From positions 62,001 to 126,000 of the forward strand of contig CAKTFJ010000002.1 of NCBI GenBank assembly GCA_934555825.1: a DNA stretch of 64,000 nt, written 5' to 3'. The stretch is from an uncultured Hyphomicrobium sp. GTDB taxonomy: Bacteria; Pseudomonadota; Alphaproteobacteria; Rhizobiales; Hyphomicrobiaceae. Position 1 is the stretch's first letter, and every line of letters begins with the position of its first letter. The position numbers were made by a program, and so were the translations under genes. Positions 55,612 to 64,000 of this stretch are shown one piece after another. The notes beneath the pieces are model-generated. The model made no database searches, was not told the DNA's origin, and saw nothing but the letters and a program-made list of their open reading frames with translations.

Positions 55612-56430
55612 CTACTGCTGGGCTGCGGCCGATCTTTGTCCGCTGCTGAGCAAGGGATCGATCCGCTCGCGGATGCCGCTCATCGTCAGCGTCTCCTTCA
55701 CGAGCTTGCCGGCCACGAAGAAATTCGGCGTGCCGATGATGCCCAGTTGCCGGCCGCGGTCCTTGACCCATTTGAGGCCGTCAATCATCGCCTGATTCTC
55801 ATAGCAGGCGTCGAACTGTTGGCGCGTCATCCCCACTTGCTTGGCGACATCGAAAATGGGGTCGCGGCGGACCTCCTGAGAGACCCAGCGGGCCTGCTGT
55901 TCCAGGAATTTTCCGTAAAGCTCGAAGTACTTATCAGCTGGGGCGCACCGCCACGCGACGGTTGCGGTGCCGGATTGAAGGCCGATGGGGAACTCGCGCA
56001 GGATGAAGCGCACCTTGCCGGTGTCGATATAGGTACGTTTCAGCTCCGGGAAGACGTCCCGATGGAACACGCGGCAGTGCGGGCACGTCAGCGAGGCGTA
56101 CTTGATGATGGTGACGGGTGCGTCGGGGTTGCCCAGTGACATCTCGGGCAGGGTTCCGGTCGCCATGATGTCGGCGTTCGTCGGGTTCTCGATCACCTGG
56201 CGGCCGCCGGATGTGCCGTCCGGGATGTCGCCGAAGGCCGGAACGGAGGAGCTGGCCGATCGGCTATCCTCGCTCGTGCCCGGGAAGGCGGATGAGGAGG
56301 ATCCACCTTCCGCTGTAGCGAGATTGGAGAGCGACGAAGAGTTTCCTGAGCACGCTGCGAGCGCCAGGGTGGCAGCGAGGGCGAGGAGAGGCACGCTTGC
56401 ACGCACCGCGGTCGCCGGTGTCTCTCTCAT
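55612..56430 (-). CDS. DsbA-family thiol-disulfide oxidoreductase, lipoprotein
   Basis: A 272-residue predicted lipoprotein (lipobox ALAAC, Cys27) with a Ser-rich linker of about 60 residues and a DsbA/BdbD-like thioredoxin fold: active site C116-P-H-C119 in YASLTCPHCRVFH, and GIIGTPNFFVAGK with the cis-proline. Membrane tethering through a lipid would place the catalytic domain in the periplasm. It lies 33 bases after the second DsbA gene (56464-57156) and 71 before smc. Confidence 0.93.
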   Translation of the reverse strand: MRETPATAVRASVPLLALAATLALAACSGNSSSLSNLATAEGGSSSSAFPGTSEDSRSASSSVPAFGDIPDGTSGGRQVIENPTNADIMATGTLPEMSLGNPDAPVTIIKYASLTCPHCRVFHRDVFPELKRTYIDTGKVRFILREFPIGLQSGTATVAWRCAPADKYFELYGKFLEQQARWVSQEVRRDPIFDVAKQVGMTRQQFDACYENQAMIDGLKWVKDRGRQLGIIGTPNFFVAGKLVKETLTMSGIRERIDPLLSSGQRSAAAQQ

Positions 56431-56463
56431 CGCCTCACGCTCCTTCCCGGTTGTGTGGCCGGG

Positions 56464-57156
56464 TCAGCCGCCAGCCAGAAGCGGCTCGAGCGCCTTGTCG
56501 AACTCTTCGACGGACGGCGCCGCCTGCAGGCGCTTGCCATTGATGAAGAAGCTTGGCGTGGCGTTGACGCCGAAGGTTTCCGCGGCGCGCGTGTAGATCG
56601 CGGTAATCTTCTGAAGCAGAGCCTCATCCGTCAGGCACTTGTCGAAGCGCTCCTGCGTGAAGCCGGTCTGCTTTGCAACTTCGAACAGTGCCTGGGTGGG
56701 GTTCGTCTTTACGAAGGCCCAGTCGGCCTGCTTGTGGAAAAGAGCGTCGATCATCGCGAGAGCGCGGTCGGTGTTGGCCTCTTCCCCGGCGGCGCAGCGA
56801 GCCAGCATGGCGCCTGCAATGGCGCGCGGGTCGAGCGGGAAGTCGCGGTAGACCCAGCGGACCTTGCCGGTGTCGACGTACTTGGTCTTCAGTTCCGGGA
56901 ATACCTTGGTGTGGAAGTTCATGCAGTGGCCGCAGGTCAGCGACGCATACTCCACGACGGTGACCTTCGCATCCTCGGCGCCGAGCACGAGGTCGGGCAA
57001 CTCGTCCTGCTTCATAAGCGTCTCGACGGGGACCTCAGGCACCGTCACGGGGCGTTGAGCCATGGCAGGCAACGCGGATGCGATCAGCACCAACCCGGCC
57101 ATAACGGCTGCGGCCGCAAAGGTCATGCGGCGATCAAGCCGGCTCAAAAGGTCCAT
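56464..57156 (-). CDS. DsbA-family thiol-disulfide oxidoreductase, soluble periplasmic
   Basis: A 230-residue DsbA-like protein with a cleavable signal (ending PAMAQ) and active site C75-G-H-C78 in YASLTCGHCMNFH; VNATPSFFINGK carries the cis-proline. It is similar in sequence to the lipoprotein downstream (VFPELKxxYxDTGKVR blocks shared), so the pair arose by duplication. The different dipeptides (GH and PH) suggest different redox potentials. Divergent from dciA via a repeat-bearing region. Confidence 0.94.
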   Translation of the reverse strand: MDLLSRLDRRMTFAAAAVMAGLVLIASALPAMAQRPVTVPEVPVETLMKQDELPDLVLGAEDAKVTVVEYASLTCGHCMNFHTKVFPELKTKYVDTGKVRWVYRDFPLDPRAIAGAMLARCAAGEEANTDRALAMIDALFHKQADWAFVKTNPTQALFEVAKQTGFTQERFDKCLTDEALLQKITAIYTRAAETFGVNATPSFFINGKRLQAAPSVEEFDKALEPLLAGG

Positions 57157-57320
57157 CGTTCAGCTCCTTAAGTCTCGTTATCGGGCGGCGGGCGATCAAG
57201 CCGGCCCCTCAGGTCCGGCTGATAACATGGTGCGGCTACGCGATTAAGGCAATTCTCGCCGGTTATCGCTCTCGGGCTTGTTCAGGTCGAAAGCCCGGCC
57301 ACGCCGAGCTTTCGACCTGC

Positions 57321-57383
57321 GCCCTCCGCGGGGGCCACGCTTGCGCGGGTCACTTTGCTGCCGAGCCCTGCGGGCTGGTGGCA
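57321..57383. repeat. GC-rich dispersed repeat, copy 2
   Basis: CGCCCTCCGCGGGG ... CGCGGGTCACTTTGCT is similar to 51823-51887 and lies in the 276-base gap between dsbA and dciA. The adjacent GAGCCCTGCGGGCT forms a short hairpin. Confidence 0.5.
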
Positions 57384-57432
57384 CTACGATAGACGGGCTT
57401 CGAGCGAAAATAATGCAGCCGCTTCAGCAAAG

Positions 57433-58041
57433 TCAGGTGCGGCGGGCGGCGCGGTCTCGGTGGACGCCTTGCTCAAGGCGCGCGAGGGCGGCGGTCAGCG
57501 GGTCGGTGTCTGGGCTCGTGGCCACGGTTGGGGCTGGCTGGCTGGGCCGGAGCGCGGGCGCTTTGCCAGACACGGTCTCGACCGGGGCCTGCACGATGCG
57601 CAGGGTCTCCACGGCCCGGTAGCCGAAATAGGCGTTGATGCGCTCCACGATCTGGCGCGCGCGATATTCCACATCGAGTGCGCGGGCGGGATCGACCCTC
57701 AGCATCAGGGTCGCGCCGCGGCGCTCGCTCTCCATTTCGTCGCCATACGCGCTTTCCGCGCCGCGGGGCCATCTCAGGCGCTCCGGCATGGTGTAGCTTG
57801 CGATTTCCGCGCCCGCGACAGCGGCCCAGTCCGTGATCAAGGCTGCAGTTGAGAAGCCGAACTTTTCGAAAGCCTTGCGCGTCAATGTCGGGACAAAGCT
57901 ACCCACTGCCTTGGTGGGTACGAAGCGGGCCACGGGCGGCGCACTGAAGCGGATGTCGTTTGCCCTGGGCGGCAGCGGAGGGCGCCGCGCCGGATGGGGC
58001 AGCGGGACTTTTCCAATCTTTTCTGTGCGTTTCGCCGTCAT
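57433..58041 (-). CDS. dciA: DUF721/DciA-like protein
   Basis: A 202-residue protein with the DUF721 core: FEKFGFSTAALITDWAAVAGAEIASYTMPERLRW and LMLRVDPARALDVEYRARQIVERINAYFGYRAVETLRIVQ. DciA proteins load the replicative helicase in bacteria lacking DnaC/DnaI. The alphaproteobacterial members are longer and the C-terminal part here is Ala/Pro-rich. It is divergent from mutY by 89 bases; dciA next to mutY, dsbA and smc is a common alphaproteobacterial order (general knowledge). Confidence 0.82.
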   Translation of the reverse strand: MTAKRTEKIGKVPLPHPARRPPLPPRANDIRFSAPPVARFVPTKAVGSFVPTLTRKAFEKFGFSTAALITDWAAVAGAEIASYTMPERLRWPRGAESAYGDEMESERRGATLMLRVDPARALDVEYRARQIVERINAYFGYRAVETLRIVQAPVETVSGKAPALRPSQPAPTVATSPDTDPLTAALARLEQGVHRDRAARRT

Positions 58042-58130
58042 GCGTGGTCGCCATCATAGGCAGGGAGGTTGCGCGTCCCTAGCATGATGGGTGTGATTCG
58101 CGGCGTTCCAAGCTGTGGACGCGGTTTCTG

Positions 58131-59249
58131 ATGGGGGACGGCGTGGGATCTGTGGCACGCAGGCAACTGCCGCTCCGGCCGGCCGGGCCGGATACGGTCG
58201 CGGCGTTGCTCGACTGGTACGACCGCGAGCGGCGGGATTTGCCTTGGCGTATGCGCCGCGGGCGGCGGGCTGACCCGTACAAGGTCTGGCTCAGCGAGAT
58301 CATGCTGCAGCAGACGACTGTGAAGGCCGTCATCCCCTTCTACGAGAAGTTTCTCCTGCGCTGGCCGACCGTCGAGGCGTTGGCGGCGGCGGATCTCGAC
58401 GACGTGCTCGCGGCATGGGCCGGGCTTGGTTACTACTCGCGCGCGCGCAATCTTCATAAGTGTGCGCAGGCCGTGGTTTCCGAACATGGCGGCCGGTTTC
58501 CGCGAACGGAGACCGAGCTGGGTATGCTGCCCGGCATCGGTCCCTATACGGCGGCAGCCGTTGCGGCGATCGCGTTCGGCGAGCCGGCGACGCCGGTCGA
58601 TGGAAATATCGAGCGTGTGGTGTCACGCTTGTTCGCGGTGCGCCGTCCTCTTCCGGGAGCGAAGCGCGAGATCAAGCGCCTCGCTGAGAGCCTTACGCCA
58701 CAGCGGCGTGCCGGGGATTTCGCGCAGGCGATGATGGATCTCGGTGCCACTGTCTGCTCGCCCAAGCGGCCGTCGTGTCTCGTTTGTCCCTTGCAGCAGG
58801 ATTGCCACGCGCACGCGCTCGGCATCGAAGCGCAACTGCCGGTGAAACTCGCCAGGGCCGAGCGGCCGGTGCGTTTCGGTACGGCGTTTTTGGCGCTTCG
58901 TGAAGACGGCCACGTTCTGGTGCGGAAGCGCCCGGAAGCAGGGCTGCTGGGCGGGATGCTCGAAATTCCTTCGACCGATTGGGGCGATGACTGGCTTCAA
59001 GCGGATCTCGCGCTCGTGCAGCAGCCGGTGCGCGCCGATTGGTGGGCGGTGCCCGGCGTCGTGAGCCATACGTTCACGCATTTCCGGCTCGAGCTTCAAC
59101 TTTTCCGCGCCATCGTGCCGGTGGAAGCGAGCATGACGTTCTGGGCAAGTCCAGAACGGTGCCGATGGGTGCCGCGTCATGAGCTCCACAGCGCGGCGCT
59201 GCCCTCGGTCATGAAGAAGGCCATCGCGCACGCGCTCAGGGAGCATTGA
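58131..59249 (+). CDS. mutY: A/G-specific adenine DNA glycosylase MutY
   Basis: A 372-residue base-excision enzyme that removes adenine opposite 8-oxoguanine. Catalytic E56 lies in WLSEIMLQQTTV, the helix-hairpin-helix is LPGIGPYTA, the catalytic aspartate D157 is in VDGNIERV, and the [4Fe-4S] cysteines follow the C-x6-C-x2-C-x5-C pattern (CSPKRPSCLVCPLQQDC). A C-terminal NUDIX-like domain reads the lesion. ATG 58131 is used; GTG 58143 with GGGGGAC just upstream is an alternative that would drop four residues. Confidence 0.97.
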   Translation: MGDGVGSVARRQLPLRPAGPDTVAALLDWYDRERRDLPWRMRRGRRADPYKVWLSEIMLQQTTVKAVIPFYEKFLLRWPTVEALAAADLDDVLAAWAGLGYYSRARNLHKCAQAVVSEHGGRFPRTETELGMLPGIGPYTAAAVAAIAFGEPATPVDGNIERVVSRLFAVRRPLPGAKREIKRLAESLTPQRRAGDFAQAMMDLGATVCSPKRPSCLVCPLQQDCHAHALGIEAQLPVKLARAERPVRFGTAFLALREDGHVLVRKRPEAGLLGGMLEIPSTDWGDDWLQADLALVQQPVRADWWAVPGVVSHTFTHFRLELQLFRAIVPVEASMTFWASPERCRWVPRHELHSAALPSVMKKAIAHALREH

Positions 59250-59323
59250 ACTCCGGCGACATCCAAATTTGTCTTGTGCGGGGCCGATCCTTGGGCGGAC
59301 AATAGCGCTTTAAGGAGCGTGTC

Positions 59324-60619
59324 ATGTCCGTCGTGTCCTGCCGTCGCTTCGCTTTTACGATTGTCGCGTTTGCAGGTGCTGCCGTTTCGTGGCCGGCTGT
59401 TGTTCATTCTCAGGACCTGTCCGGAGCTGAGCGCGAAGAGGCGGCAAAGGTGCTGATGCGGCCGATCTGCGCAGATGCGAGCCTTCGCGAGAAGGTCGTC
59501 GGCGAGATGATCGCAAGGGGCGGCGAATACGAGAAAGCGACCGCCAAGTGGGACATGGATGTGGTCTGCGAGCAGATCGATCTTCCGACCGATCCTGTTC
59601 ACGATACTGCGGACACAGCTGACGACGCATCCCACAACAATTGGATTTACGACGCGCGGTGGAGCCCTGACGGCAAGCTCATTGCGACTGCCGGTTCCGA
59701 TGGAACCGTGCGGCTGTGGGATGTCGCAACGGGTCGGACGGTCAGAACGATCGATATCACCAAGTTTCCATCGCTAGAAAAAGACGACGAAATCAAATTG
59801 CCTTCCATGCGTCCGGCGAACGACCGGCAGCGCGTGCGCGCCGCGCGGTTCCTCGGTGACGGACGTTCGGTTGTCGTTGCCGCGGACTCGCATCCGGTTC
59901 GTATCTTCGACGTCGCGAGCGGAGAGCCCATCGCGGAGGTCCCCTACGTTCAAGCCGATCCGGAATGGGATATGCCGCCGTTCATCGAGACGACCGCAAA
60001 TGGGTTCGTCGTTTTGGGCGGCTACAAAGGTGAGATCGTCGTTTACGATCCGGAGGCGAGAGCGGAGCGCTATCGCTTGCCAGGTATGCCGAACGACTAT
60101 CCGAAGTTCGCGGTCTCGGAAGCGGCAGGCTATCTCGCAACAACGGCACGCGGGCATGACCGCAGCGTTCTCGTGCAGCTTCGCAAGCTCGACACGGGTG
60201 CGTTGATCTGGGAGGCGGAGGCCGAAGGCGATCCGTCCGCGTACTCGATGGCATTTTCGCGCGACGGCGCGCGCCTTGCCGTGGCCGTCCACGGAAACGC
60301 CTATGTTTACGCGACGGCGGAAAACAAGCTGATCAATACGCTGCTTATCTACCCGACGTTCGGCAGCTTCGATGTCAACTTCACTGCCGATGGTCAGAGG
60401 CTGATCACGGGACTGCGTCACGCTCAGCTCTGGGACATTGCGTCGGGCAAGCGCGTCCACCACTTCGGCCCATTCAGCGATCTGTGTCATGCGATCGACG
60501 TCAGTCCGGACGGCAAATACCTCGTGACCGGGCACATGGGCTCGGACGGACGCATCTGGGAGATCGACAACGGCACGTTTTTCCGGCGGCTGGGTAAGAA
60601 CGTTTATCCGCCGGGGTAA
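59324..60619 (+). CDS. Secreted WD40-repeat beta-propeller protein
   Basis: A 431-residue protein with a signal peptide (ending VHSQD), a short N-terminal helical segment with two cysteines ([14 protein letters not shown] and VVCEQIDLP), and at least four WD40 blades ([25 protein letters not shown] is the clearest; others near [44 protein letters not shown] and [24 protein letters not shown]). Exported WD40 proteins usually act as interaction scaffolds; no partner is known. AAGGAG lies 7 bases before ATG. The cNMP-binding gene follows after 22 bases, likely one transcript. Confidence 0.85.
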   Translation: MSVVSCRRFAFTIVAFAGAAVSWPAVVHSQDLSGAEREEAAKVLMRPICADASLREKVVGEMIARGGEYEKATAKWDMDVVCEQIDLPTDPVHDTADTADDASHNNWIYDARWSPDGKLIATAGSDGTVRLWDVATGRTVRTIDITKFPSLEKDDEIKLPSMRPANDRQRVRAARFLGDGRSVVVAADSHPVRIFDVASGEPIAEVPYVQADPEWDMPPFIETTANGFVVLGGYKGEIVVYDPEARAERYRLPGMPNDYPKFAVSEAAGYLATTARGHDRSVLVQLRKLDTGALIWEAEAEGDPSAYSMAFSRDGARLAVAVHGNAYVYATAENKLINTLLIYPTFGSFDVNFTADGQRLITGLRHAQLWDIASGKRVHHFGPFSDLCHAIDVSPDGKYLVTGHMGSDGRIWEIDNGTFFRRLGKNVYPPG

Positions 60620-60641
60620 CCTACAGAGTTTGGAGTGCGCC

Positions 60642-61133
60642 ATGCGAGATGCGCGGATCGAACTCCTTCAGCAAATGCCCGTCTTCGGCGGCGTGCGCGC
60701 GGATATCCTCGAGTTCGTGATCGATCTATGTCCGATCGTGTCGGTTGCCGCCGACGGGTTCTTCTTCCGCGAGGACGAGCCGGGGGATGCAATGTTCGTT
60801 CTCGAAACGGGAAGTGTTGCGGTGCTGAAGCTCTGGCAGGGACAGGACCATGTCCTCCAAACCCTGACCGTAGGTGACTGTTTCGGAGAGATGGCCGTCA
60901 TGGATCATTGTCCGCGGAGTGCGTCCGTCCGAGCGATCCTCGACGCAAGCGCGATCCGCATTTCGTCGGCGGATCTTTATCAAGTCTACGCGCAGGACCT
61001 GAAGCAGTTCGCGCTCATCCAGATGAACATGGGGCGCGAGGTGTGTCGGCGGCTCCGGGATGCGGATCGCCGGCTTTTCAGCGCGAAGATGGGCGCGCCA
61101 GAGGCGGACGAGGGCCGCAATTTCTATTCGTGA
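60642..61133 (+). CDS. Stand-alone cyclic-nucleotide-binding domain protein
   Basis: A 163-residue protein consisting almost only of a cNMP-binding beta-roll: FFFREDEPGDAMFVLETGSVAVLK, then the phosphate-binding cassette GDCFGEMAVMDHCPRSASVRA with FGEM (81-84) and R92. A C-terminal helix (ALIQMNMGREVCRRLRDADRRL) follows but there is no helix-turn-helix, so it is a sensor or regulator subunit rather than a Crp-type transcription factor. GGAG lies 6 bases before ATG 60642. It is 22 bases after the WD40 gene. Confidence 0.87.
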   Translation: MRDARIELLQQMPVFGGVRADILEFVIDLCPIVSVAADGFFFREDEPGDAMFVLETGSVAVLKLWQGQDHVLQTLTVGDCFGEMAVMDHCPRSASVRAILDASAIRISSADLYQVYAQDLKQFALIQMNMGREVCRRLRDADRRLFSAKMGAPEADEGRNFYS

Positions 61134-61458
61134 TCGGCTAACGCGCGTCTGGCGCGTTGCGCGGAGTAATGCCGATCATCGCGTAGGTATCAGTCCCTAG
61201 CTCCCCGAAATGTCGGAACATCAGCGTCGGCGTCTCGTTCCGTCACTGTGATGGGTCGAGCGTACGTGACGCGCTTTGTTGTCAATCTCGCATCAGGCCC
61301 TGTCGACGTGAGCGCGTATTTTTCGCGAGGCAACGTGGTCTTAAGCGTGGTCGCGTCTTCCGATCCGCAGTGAGCTTTTGTGTGCGCGACTTTGCTTGCG
61401 TCTACAGAGAGAGCATCGGGTCTCCAGAGAAATTCGAACAAAAAAGGAGATGAGCATC
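61134..61458. promoter_or_regulatory. Intergenic region upstream of the BA14K gene
   Basis: About 325 bases. No gene or clear operator is seen. The 3' end has the AAAAAAGGAG ribosome site. Small open frames on both strands lack support. Confidence 0.3.
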
Positions 61459-61881
61459 ATGACGCGAAGGACTTCATTGTTGGCCGCCGTTGCGGTGGGC
61501 GGGTTCCTCACGTTTGGGACGACAGCCGAAGCCGCTCCCGTAAGTGCCGCGATCGCTGCGCAAACGACGAACTCGGCGGCTCAGGACTTCAGCCACGTTG
61601 CGCCGGTGCAATATCGGGGCCGGGGTTACCACCGCGGTCGCGGTTGGCATCGAGGCCGTGGCTATCGTGGCGGGCGTTATCATCGCCGCGGCTGGGTTGG
61701 CCCCGCGATTGCCGGGTTGATCATCGGCGGTAGCATTGCCGCGTCCAGGCGCAGCTACGGATACGGATATCGCGATGCGCGAGACAGGTGTGCTGCGCGC
61801 TACAGGTCTTTCCGTTGGTCCGACGGGACGTTCCAGCCGTATGGTGGCGGCCCGCGCCAGCTTTGCCCGTACCTGCGATAG
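61459..61881 (+). CDS. BA14K family protein
   Basis: A 140-residue protein with signal peptide (ending TAEAAP), a Gly/Arg/His/Tyr-rich segment of short repeats (RGRGYHRGRGWHRGRGY) and a single membrane-like stretch (VGPAIAGLIIGGSIAAS), ending in the BA14K signature CAARYRSFRWSDGTFQPY ... CPYLR. The family (named from a Brucella immunoreactive protein with lectin-like properties) is common in Hyphomicrobiales and its physiological role is unclear. ATG 61459 has GGAG 8 bases upstream; ATG 61450 overlaps the ribosome site. Confidence 0.88.
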   Translation: MTRRTSLLAAVAVGGFLTFGTTAEAAPVSAAIAAQTTNSAAQDFSHVAPVQYRGRGYHRGRGWHRGRGYRGGRYHRRGWVGPAIAGLIIGGSIAASRRSYGYGYRDARDRCAARYRSFRWSDGTFQPYGGGPRQLCPYLR

Positions 61882-61918
61882 GAGCGAAGGCTTCCGGCCG
61901 ATCTGATCTGAACGAATT

Positions 61919-61953
61919 GAAGCGGCACCGCGCATTGCGATGCCGCTTCTTTT

Positions 61954-61954
<1 letters not shown>
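61919..61954 (+). terminator. Terminator of the BA14K gene
   Basis: A 9-bp stem GAAGCGGCA / TGCCGCTTC with a 13-base loop and five T at 61950-61954. It abuts the ccrM stop on the other strand. Confidence 0.85.
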
Positions 61955-63253
<1,299 letters not shown>

Positions 63254-63266
63254 CGCGGGCGTCAGC

Positions 63267-63295
63267 GATTCACGTGTCCGACGCGGTCAGGACTC
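63267..63295. promoter_or_regulatory. Two GANTC sites in the ccrM upstream region
   Basis: GATTC at 63267-63271 and GACTC at 63291-63295 are CcrM target sites. Methylation here could feed back on ccrM transcription, as in Caulobacter, although there the sites lie in the leader. Confidence 0.5.
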
Positions 63296-63319
63296 GCAAC
63301 GGTTTGCGGCGAACGGAAG

Positions 63320-63361
63320 GCGAACGAAAACGATCGGGCCGACGTTGCCGCCGGCCCGATC
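63320..63361 (-). terminator. Terminator of the chemoreceptor gene
   Basis: Perfect 10-bp stem GATCGGGCCG / CGGCCCGATC (63332-63361) with a 10-base loop, followed in the minus direction by GTTTTCGTTC. It is 57 bases after the receptor stop. Confidence 0.8.
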
Positions 63362-63418
63362 CGATCTGGATTCCGCATCAATGATTTGCGGCGTTCCGAT
63401 TATTTTTTTGTCGCCGGA

Positions 63419-64000
63419 TCAGGCGGCGCGGACGGTCGCGAGGAAGCGATCCACCTCCGATTTCAGCGAGCGGCTGTCGCCCGAGAGAGACTTCGCAGAT
63501 GCCAGCACCTGGGAGGATGCGCTGCCCGTTTCGGATGCGCCTTGGCTCACGGCCGTAATCGATGACGCGACTTCGCTCGTGCCCTTGGCGGCTTCGACCA
63601 CGTTGCGGCTGATCTCCTGCGTGGTTGCGCCCTGCTGCTCGACGGCGGCTGCGATGGCGCCGCTGACCGTCGAGATGCGGTTGATGGTGGAGGCGATCTG
63701 ATTGATCGCTTCCACGGTGTTGCGCGTGGAGTTCTGCATGCTCAGGATCTGGTTGCCGATGTCGCTCGTCGCCTTTGCGGTCTGAGCGGCGAGGGCCTTT
63801 ACTTCCTGCGCGACGACCGCGAAGCCCTTTCCGGCATCGCCTGCACGTGCAGCCTCGATGGTGGCGTTCAAGGCCAAGAGGTTGGTCTGGCCTGCAATCT
63901 GGTTGATCAACTCGACCACGGCGCCGATGCGCTCGGCCGACTCGGCGAGCTCGACAACGTTGGCGTTCGTCTCCGAGGCCTGGCGAACGGCTTGCTCGGC
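63419..64000 (-). CDS. Methyl-accepting chemotaxis protein, C-terminal part (truncated by window edge)
   Basis: The frame is open to the right edge, so the N-terminus with sensor and membrane parts is outside. The visible 193 residues are the cytoplasmic signalling hairpin: the tip [42 protein letters not shown] binds CheA/CheW, followed by the C-terminal half of the coiled coil. It ends [11 protein letters not shown] without a CheR pentapeptide. The gene could encode a soluble or membrane receptor; this cannot be told here. Confidence 0.93.
   Translation of the reverse strand, partial: AEQAVRQASETNANVVELAESAERIGAVVELINQIAGQTNLLALNATIEAARAGDAGKGFAVVAQEVKALAAQTAKATSDIGNQILSMQNSTRNTVEAINQIASTINRISTVSGAIAAAVEQQGATTQEISRNVVEAAKGTSEVASSITAVSQGASETGSASSQVLASAKSLSGDSRSLKSEVDRFLATVRAA

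Overview
The window is a GC-rich (apart from a few AT-rich intergenic stretches) stretch of an alphaproteobacterial chromosome, most probably from the Hyphomicrobiales (Hyphomicrobium/Rhodomicrobium-like rather than classical Rhizobium; this is inferred from gene content and order, not from a search). The main indicators are a CcrM-type GANTC methylase, split b/b' F0 ATP synthase genes, the coxB-coxA-ctaB-coxF-ctaG-coxC-DUF983-surf1 order, the smc-dsbA-dciA-mutY block, IalB, phasin and BA14K families, and CtrA-like boxes. No phage, transposon, CRISPR array, tRNA or rRNA was seen. Most of the window is core chromosome with very short gaps, small start/stop overlaps and many strong terminator hairpins.

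Layout. 1-0.6 kb: 3' part of a glutathione S-transferase. 0.7-11.2 kb: a Tad/Flp pilus locus, with tadD on the plus strand facing a minus-strand run of flp1, flp2, cpaA, cpaB, cpaC, cpaD, cpaE, cpaF, tadB and tadC. 11.7-18.2 kb: secA (minus), then a periplasmic parvulin, argJ and a thiopurine-methyltransferase-like gene (plus). 18.1-22.2 kb: biotin operon bioB-bioF-bioD-bioA (minus). 22.6-26.6 kb: a small Gly/Ala-rich protein, a Tat-exported PhoX phosphatase with a good Pho box, a phasin with an FNR/FixK-type site, and an IalB-family protein. 27.0-33.9 kb: aa3 cytochrome c oxidase and its assembly genes. 34.1-41.5 kb: thrC, M16 peptidase, GNAT acetyltransferase and a 1355-residue membrane GGDEF-EAL protein with degenerate signature motifs, probably one translationally coupled unit. 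41.5-48.8 kb: yqgE, a DsbD-like periplasmic domain, peroxiredoxin, a secreted Cys/His/Asn hydrolase-like protein, rnhA-thrB-ispH, and several small exported or hypothetical proteins. 48.9-51.6 kb: the atpI-atpB-atpE-atpX-atpF operon. 52.1-59.2 kb: smc, two DsbA-like proteins, a DciA-like protein and mutY. 59.3-64 kb: a secreted WD40 protein, a stand-alone cyclic-nucleotide-binding protein, a BA14K protein, ccrM and the 3' end of a chemoreceptor.

How the parts fit. The Tad genes supply pilin, prepilin peptidase, secretin, localisation ATPase, motor ATPase and inner-membrane platform; the minor pseudopilins (TadE/F/G) are not in the window. The cox and atp operons encode the terminal oxidase and the F0 sector of oxidative phosphorylation; F1 genes lie elsewhere. 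ThrC and ThrB (both in the window, about 10 kb apart) carry out the last two steps of threonine synthesis. The bio genes carry out the last four steps of biotin synthesis; no bioZ or pimeloyl gene is adjacent.

The most interesting signals are regulatory or architectural rather than a new operon-scale system: a ccrM upstream region with a perfect TTAA-N7-TTAA box, a second near-match and two GANTC sites; a Pho box before phoX; an FNR/FixK-type site placed about 41 bp before a predicted phasin start; a 7-bp-arm inverted repeat between ialB and coxB; hairpins placed where strong expression differences are expected (flp1/flp2, coxA/ctaB, atpE/atpX); a GGDEF-EAL protein in which both signature motifs are altered and which carries a proline-rich tail of about 380 residues; and a WD40/cNMP-binding gene pair of unknown role.
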